The translations under genes were made by a program, and so were the position numbers. Positions 58,579 to 64,000 of a DNA stretch of 64,000 bases are shown here, piece by piece. This stretch comes from Isoetes taiwanensis (taxonomy: Eukaryota; Streptophyta; Lycopodiopsida; Isoetales; Isoetaceae). The stretch's first letter is position 1; each line of letters begins with the position of its first letter. Where the stretch lies: the NCBI GenBank assembly GCA_021234155.1, contig JAJEKV010000583.1:62001-126000 (forward strand), read 5' to 3'. Below the pieces are notes generated by a model. That model was not told where the DNA came from. It did no database searches and saw only the letters and a list, made by a program, of their open reading frames with translations.

Positions 58579-60178
58579 TGAAGATAGTTAATTTGGAATC
58601 TGAGAGAGAGGTATTAAGGGTCGTTTAAAAAGGAGAAAGAGCTATCTCCCAATTGAGACAATATAATGCAGACATTATCTTGCTTCAAGAGTTGAAGCTC
58701 CCTAAATTTGAGGCCTCCAATCTGGGAGATTGGATCTACCCAGGGTCTTCTTCAATTTGGATAGAAGCCAATGGTACTCGGGCGGGGTATGGCCATTATT
58801 TGGAAAAATCTGCAACACATCTCTTTCTGCAATAGTGTCTCAAAAATGTGGCAGGCTGTGACCTTTTCTTTGAATAATTCCACCATTGGAGTCATAAATG
58901 TTTATGCCTCTACTTGTCCTAAGGAGAGAGAAACTTTGGCCTACTATCAATTCTTGGATTTGAGGCGGCTCCAACATTATTTGGATTCTTGCGGTGATTT
59001 TAACAACACTCCTACTTGGGACATGAAGCTTGGGAATAAAATTAATATGTCCATAAGCGAGAGACCTTGTTGGGCTAATCTTTTTAGCTGACTCTTCCAT
59101 GATTCACATTCCATCCTCTACCTCCATTTATTCTTGGTCCAATAAGCGAGAAAGGAAGGGATAGAGTTTCTTGTGCTTTAGGCAGTTTTTTATATCTCAA
59201 CCCTCACTTTCGGATCTCTGGGACAATTGTTATGTGACAAGTGATGATGGAACATCTATCTCGATCATCAACCCCAATTTCTTTGTACCAAGCATCGCTA
59301 AGTTCCCCAAGGGACAAAAATATTCCTTTCAAATTCAAGCGCTCTCTGCTCCACAATGTTTCTTTTATTTGAAGTTTCTTTGACTTCTATACTTCTATTG
59401 ACTCAGTCTTACCAAATTCTTCTATGAAGAACTTTTATCAAAAAGATCAAAAAGCTAAAATTTGGATCAAATCTTGGGCCAAAGATAAGCATAAAGCAAA
59501 AATTCAGGAAAAAGAGACTTACGAGAGCAAAATGAAAAAAAATTAGAACCTTGCTTCAAATTGATCCATATAACCATAATCTTCATGTTGGGAAGAAATC
59601 ATTGAGAATCGATTAAGAATATAGAAGAAAGGGATGCGGGTTCTCTGCAATTAAATGCAAAATTAAATACAACAGTGAGATTGATCAGGGCTGCTCTAAA
59701 TTTTTCTTTAGAGTGGCTAAGTGCAGGCTCCTAAAGAATTCCATCAATCAGGTTATCAACAACCATGCTACTTCTCTCAGTTCTATTCCTGACATTAAAA
59801 ATTTCTTCTTTGAGAACTACTCCTCTCTGTTCAAAAAAAGTGATATTTCTGCTACTGAAATTGAGGATAAGGATAAGTTCATTAACAATCTTGATGCTAT
59901 ATTACTTTATCCAATTGATAATATGGATATCTCCCTTACTGCTACCCCCCAATGAAGAAGAGATACACAAAACCTTATTGAGTTTCTCCAAAGATAAGTC
60001 TCCTGGCCCGGATGGTTTTCCCCCAGAATTTTATGTACAATTTTGGGATATTATGAAAAAAGATGTTATCAGTCTTGTGCATGGATTTTGGAATTCCAAT
60101 CATCTTCATCCCTCAATTTCTGCTGGTTTTATAACTTTAGTTCCTAAGGTTGACAACCCGAGTTCTTTCTCTGAATGA
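58579..60178 (+). pseudogene. LINE-2 ORF2, endonuclease and N-terminal half of reverse transcriptase
   Basis: Starts MKIVNLESERE, then GRLKRRRAISQLRQYNADIILLQELKLP (catalytic Glu). It continues through frameshifts to VINVYAS, GDFNNTPTWDMKLG, WDNCYVTSDDGTSIS and NYSSLF, then the reverse transcriptase start DKSPGPDGFPPEFYVQFWDI and FITLVPKVDNPSSFSE. Homology stops at 60177-60178. The next residues expected (WRPISLTNS) are found at the far end of the inverted segment. Confidence 0.85.
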
Positions 60179-63137
60179 GGTGAAAATTTGATACTCACAA
60201 GAGTTGAGCATCATAGAGAACAAAAACAAATAGTGATAGTAACCAGCTAGTATCAATGGTACCAGCAATAGTAGTATGAAATGTCAGCAAAAACTCGATA
60301 GAGTATTAAATATTTCAGTGTAGCAAGAAGTCAGCTATCTGTGATCAGCACCTCAAAGTTGAGTCTTCAAATTCCTGTAAATGTAAACAAAGATACCAAA
60401 CATGATCTTCAAAAAATGAATTCTGGAAACAGGGATCATGAACATGATTGGCAGGCATGGGAATGGTTTAGAGGAGTAAAGAGGATTGATCTTGGCTGTT
60501 AAGGTTGTTGTCAAACCATTCATTATAGTGCTGGTAGAATTCTGCTGTCGAACCCATAGAGTAGGTATTTCTGCCACAGTCATTCTGTACTAGTAGCATA
60601 TTCAGACTTTCCTTCCCCATAAGTAACAGTAAAGTGCCATGTAAATCTGTCAGAAGCTTGTGACTGTAATACATTTCTCTATATCTACTCAACTGCTCTT
60701 CTGTCATTGCAAAGTGAGAATTAGATAGAAAATGGAACAGAATATGCATTTGCATGAGTTCCCTGGTTATATTGCTGCCCAAACTGCTTCTTTCTGTTTA
60801 GATCTCTCTACCTCCTGTAAGAATTCATCTGTCATGTCACATAACTGCTTCAATGTTATTTCTTTTCCAGCTCCCTGATTTTGGTGCAGAGATAATTCAT
60901 AACTGTCAATATCTGTATTCAATTTTGTGGATCCTTCCCCTTTAAGAAACCTAAGATAATCTAGAGTATGGAGCATTAGAATCAATAACATTTAAGTTGG
61001 AAACAAATAAGTCAAAGTGGCCCCTGAAAAGCCCTATCAAATTCCAGCAAGTGTTGTATTTATCTCCAGCTTTTCTCTTGTGACATGTGGCAATGGCTTC
61101 AATATCTAACTGGAAATGCATTTTAATCCAGAAAGTGGAAAGAGGTTTAGAGGCATAAAGGATTCTATTTCTAGACTTCCAAATGTTCCACAAGGCAGTA
61201 TGAACAAGAGTATTAGCAAAGATGTCATCTTGTTGCATGAAATCAATAATGTCATCGATGTTCCTTTTTTTAAGATAATGGCCAGTTTTATCAATGAACC
61301 AAATCCAAAAAGGTCTAAGCTTGGGACAAAGAAAGATATGCTCCAAAGTCTCATTCTGAACACAGCCAGAGTGACAAACAGTAGATACATTAATTCTCCT
61401 TGACAAAGAAACCAAATTTGTGAGGCTCTTTTGTGCAATTAACCAAACAAAGAAGCTGATTTTTGGAGTGCAATAGGAGTTCAAACATTTTTGAAAAAGA
61501 AAGGACACAGGAATAATCCAAAGACCATTTCAACATAGCTTTTAGGGGAGCATCAGCAACATTTATCAAAGAGTATATTTCCTTTACCTTATAGACTAAC
61601 TTCCCATTTATAGAGCAACCAATCGAGTTATTGAAATCATTGTAATTATTGAAAGTAGCTAAGATAGTCTTAAAGTAGACACACATTTTCTTATCAGTAG
61701 AAGTCCCCCTGAGCACAGATTTTAAAGCAGTCCAAGAAATAAAGGAATTATTTGTTCTATATAGATCCTTGATAGTAGTGATCCCTTTAGTGGCCCATCT
61801 GCTATAAATTTTTGGGTGCTTGATAGCCATTACTTTTGAATGTAGATCAGAGAAAATAGGTGACCAAAAAAGGCTAGTGTTCATAGTGGCATCCTGGAGA
61901 TCATCTTTTTTAAGCTCAGGGTGAATTTTATTCCAGGCCATAATCATATTCCTCATCAGAGGAGAAGTATTTGGAGCAGGATGAATATTAATAAAGGCAG
62001 ATTCTGGGAGAGAATGCTTAACAGAAGGATGACCAGAAGGATAGGAAATATTCAGCCAATGAGCAATAAAATGGGGCGGGGAGAATTATTACCCATAATT
62101 GTTCTCCATATATATTTACCTGCCAGTGAACAAGCCTGTAAATGAAGATTTTTACATCCAAGACCTCCCAAATTTTTAGGTCTAGAAATTGAGTTCCAGT
62201 TTACCAGATGAGACCCATTCCAGATGAAATTTCGAATTACTTTCTCCAGCTCAGAATAAATTGTTTTAGGGGCAACTAGGAGAAGAAGCTAGGACAGAAT
62301 TTGCAATAATTGTCCTCCCTGCAAAAGAGAGACAGTTTCTATAGTTATTCAGCTTCTTCTTGATTCTTTGAAGAATTGGATCCCATAGACCTTTTAAACT
62401 GTGATTGAGAGAGAGTGGCATGCCTAAAAGATTAGAAGCTTGATTGGAATTGAGCACAGATATGCCACAAATTGAAGGTTGGATAATATCTCCAATAATC
62501 TTACTTTTATCCAAATTAAGATGGACTCCAGAGGCAGCTGAGAACTCTTTGATCAGATCCAAGAAAGTATTGACATTTCTGGTGTTAGAGTCCAAGAAAG
62601 TAAAGGTATCATCTCCATATTGAGATATCGTGAGGGAATCCAAATTATTTGGGAGTTTCAGCCCAGTTAAAGCACCAAAATTTTGCAAATGTAGCACACT
62701 CCTTGTCAGCATTTCAGCAACAATGAGAAGAGATAGGGAGCTAGAGGGCATCCTTGTTTGACACCTTTTGCTAAAGGGAAGAAATTTGAGGGAGAACCAT
62801 TTATCAACACAGCAGAATTAGACATAGCATTTAATCCATGAATAAGAGAGATAAGCTTTGCCTGAAAGCCCATCTTTTTTAAAGCAAGGTCAATAAAGTC
62901 CCAACTTACTGTATCAAATGCTCTTTTAAAATCCAACTTCAACAGGATGAAAGATTGATTTGAAATTCTGTTCCAATGTAAGCCTTCCATGGCACTGATA
63001 TAATTATCCAGAATGAATCTATTAGGTAGAAAGGCAGTTTGATTGACACTAATGTTTTTTTGGAGATAAGATTGAATTCTCTTTGCAATAATTTTAGCAC
63101 AAAGCTTGTAAGATGAATTTGTCAGGGAATTGGTCTC
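60178..63137 (-). pseudogene. LINE-2 ORF2, C-terminal half, inverted in place
   Basis: Read on the minus strand from 63137: RPI, then LTNSSYKLCAKIIAKRI, FLPNRFILDNYISAMEGLHW, KLDFKRAFDTVSWDF, GVKQGCPLAPYLF, then ISQYGDDTFTFL (palm motif YGDD instead of YADD). Next come the thumb region (GMPLSLNHSLKGLW, SFAGRTIIANSV) and the C-terminal reverse-transcriptase-associated zinc finger CHSGCVQNETLEHIFLCP at about 61370-61315. A further 300-400 bp (60991-60468) stays open in changing frames without a known domain. Several frameshifts. Confidence 0.88.
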
Positions 63138-63230
63138 TTGTCATGCTATCTTCAAGCTTGACAATTGGTTTGTATGGCTTTATCTAATTAATGAAAAAAT
63201 CAACCCTTACTCTCAAAAAAAAAAAAAAAA
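63138..63230 (+). other. LINE-2 sense 3' tail and poly(A)
   Basis: Non-coding tail ending CAACCCTTACTCTC and A16 (63215-63230), directly followed by the LINE-1 target sequence. Confidence 0.8.
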
Positions 63231-64000
63231 CCCATTGTAGAAAGGATTAGAAAGAAACTTGGTAATTATGGCAATTTGTCTCTCTTTTTGGGGAGAACTC
63301 TAATTGCAAACTCTGTCATTGCAGCCTCCCACATTTATTTCTCATCTGCACTCCTGGCTCCCAAATGCATTTATCTGCAGATTGAGAGAATAGTGAGAAA
63401 TTTCATATGGGGAAAGCATCATATGGTTAATTGGTCTTCAATTACCAGAAGTAAAATTCAAGGTGGTTTGGGATGCAAAAATATTGTCTTGCAAAGTTAT
63501 GCCTTGGCAGGTAAGTACATCTGGAAGTCTTTATTCTTAAATAATAATCCTGCCTCAATCTTTATCAATTACTGGCTTTCTATTAGCCATCCAAAGCATC
63601 ATGCATCCACTCCTCATAATTTCCCTCATTCAGCTTTCACAACTTTGCAACCTGCCCCCTGTATTTCTCCACTCATGAGAAACATGATTATTGCCTGGAA
63701 CAAGGTTCATCAGACTTTTCATCATTCCAATCGGAAGCTTGATCACATCGGCACTAATATTTTCTGGAATCCCAATTTCTATAGAGATCACTCTACTCCT
63801 CTTGCCATCAAACATAAAAAGCTGTACAAGAAATGGAAAGATAATAATATTCTCACTCTTGGTGATCTCTGGGATCAAGGCAGATGGATTACGGACTACT
63901 TTGAAGCACAAAATCGAGGAGGAAGTTCTTACGGAGGAACTCTATTTAGATATATTATGCACAAGGTCCATACAATCAATCTTATGGTTAATCCCATTAT
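63231..64000 (+). CDS. LINE-1 ORF2, 3' continuation (open to window end)
   Basis: Resumes the reading frame broken at 44903: PIVERIRKKLGNYGNLSLFL, GRTLIANSVIAAS, FIWGKHHMVNWSSI, GGLGCKNIVLQSYALAGKY. This is the thumb/connector region after the reverse transcriptase palm in L1-type ORF2. The frame has no stop over 256 codons to the last base, so it escapes simple ORF searches. The terminal zinc finger and 3' UTR should lie beyond the window. Confidence 0.9.

Larger units (their letters stand above)
55153..63230 (+). mobile_element. LINE-2 (same family as LINE-1), with SINE insertion and internal inversion
   Basis: Inserted in LINE-1 ORF2 with a CCCATTGTAGA duplication and a 16-nt A tail (63215-63230). 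Its first five bases are at 44904-44908, before gypsy-2. Layout: 5' UTR 55153-55827; ORF1 55828 to about 58560, split by a SINE; endonuclease 58579-59090; reverse transcriptase N-half to 60178; then 60178-63137 in reverse orientation (reverse transcriptase C-half, zinc finger); then a sense 3' tail 63138-63214. All reading frames are broken. Confidence 0.9.

Noticed and set aside
60178-63137. A separate third LINE inserted antisense into LINE-2
   Set aside because: It has no poly(A) tail, 5' part or target duplication of its own. Its first residues continue exactly where LINE-2 stops, so an inversion is simpler.
55153-63230. Twin-priming inversion of LINE-2
   Set aside because: Twin priming leaves an inverted 5' segment followed by a sense 3' segment. 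Here the 5' segment is sense and full length.
1-64000. CRISPR arrays, bacterial operons, riboswitches
   Set aside because: Introns, LTR elements, LINEs and plant protein families show this is plant nuclear DNA; no spaced short-repeat array is present.

Overview
This window is nuclear DNA of a land plant with a large, transposon-rich genome. The evidence is a PLS-class pentatricopeptide gene, an exon of a chlorophyll a/b-binding (LHC) protein, a plant-type organic cation transporter with one GT-AG intron, and two chromodomain Ty3/gypsy elements primed by initiator tRNA-Met. The style of the PPR protein is compatible with a fern or another non-seed plant, but I cannot name the species.

Left half (1-32378): mostly intergenic sequence carrying remains of genes. 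In order: a 656-bp-spaced direct repeat (971-2252); a decayed LRR receptor-kinase pseudogene (4.6-5.75 kb, +); a PIF1-like helicase fragment running into an endonuclease start (8.15-8.93 kb, +), as in Helentron-type elements; a gypsy gag remnant (9.44-10.14 kb, -); the only near-intact host gene, an organic cation/carnitine transporter (13361-15144, -, two exons, one frameshift); an unrecognised AT-hook/coiled-coil gene remnant (16.5-19.0 kb, -) interrupted by a non-autonomous hAT element; a second copy of that hAT element, which carries a piece of LINE coding sequence; the 3' part of an ERV46/ERGIC3 gene (22.9-24.1 kb, +); one LHC exon (25.55 kb, +); and a PPR pseudogene (29.86-31.26 kb, -).

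Right half (32379-64000): one nest of retroelements. A chromovirus (gypsy-1) has its 3' LTR interrupted after 61 bp by LINE-1. LINE-1 is interrupted inside ORF2 at 44903/63231 by LINE-2, with an 11-14 bp target duplication and a poly(A) tail. LINE-2 is interrupted 5 bp from its own 5' end by a complete but decayed chromovirus, gypsy-2 (44909-55152, 5-bp duplication GAAAA). LINE-2 also carries a SINE and an internal inversion of about 3 kb. LINE-1 coding sequence resumes at 63231 and is still open at the end of the window.

One caution affects every pseudogene call in the LTR elements. Many frameshifts, and many differences between the two gypsy-2 LTRs, fall at CG or CHG sites. That could reflect base-calling error at methylated cytosines as well as real decay.
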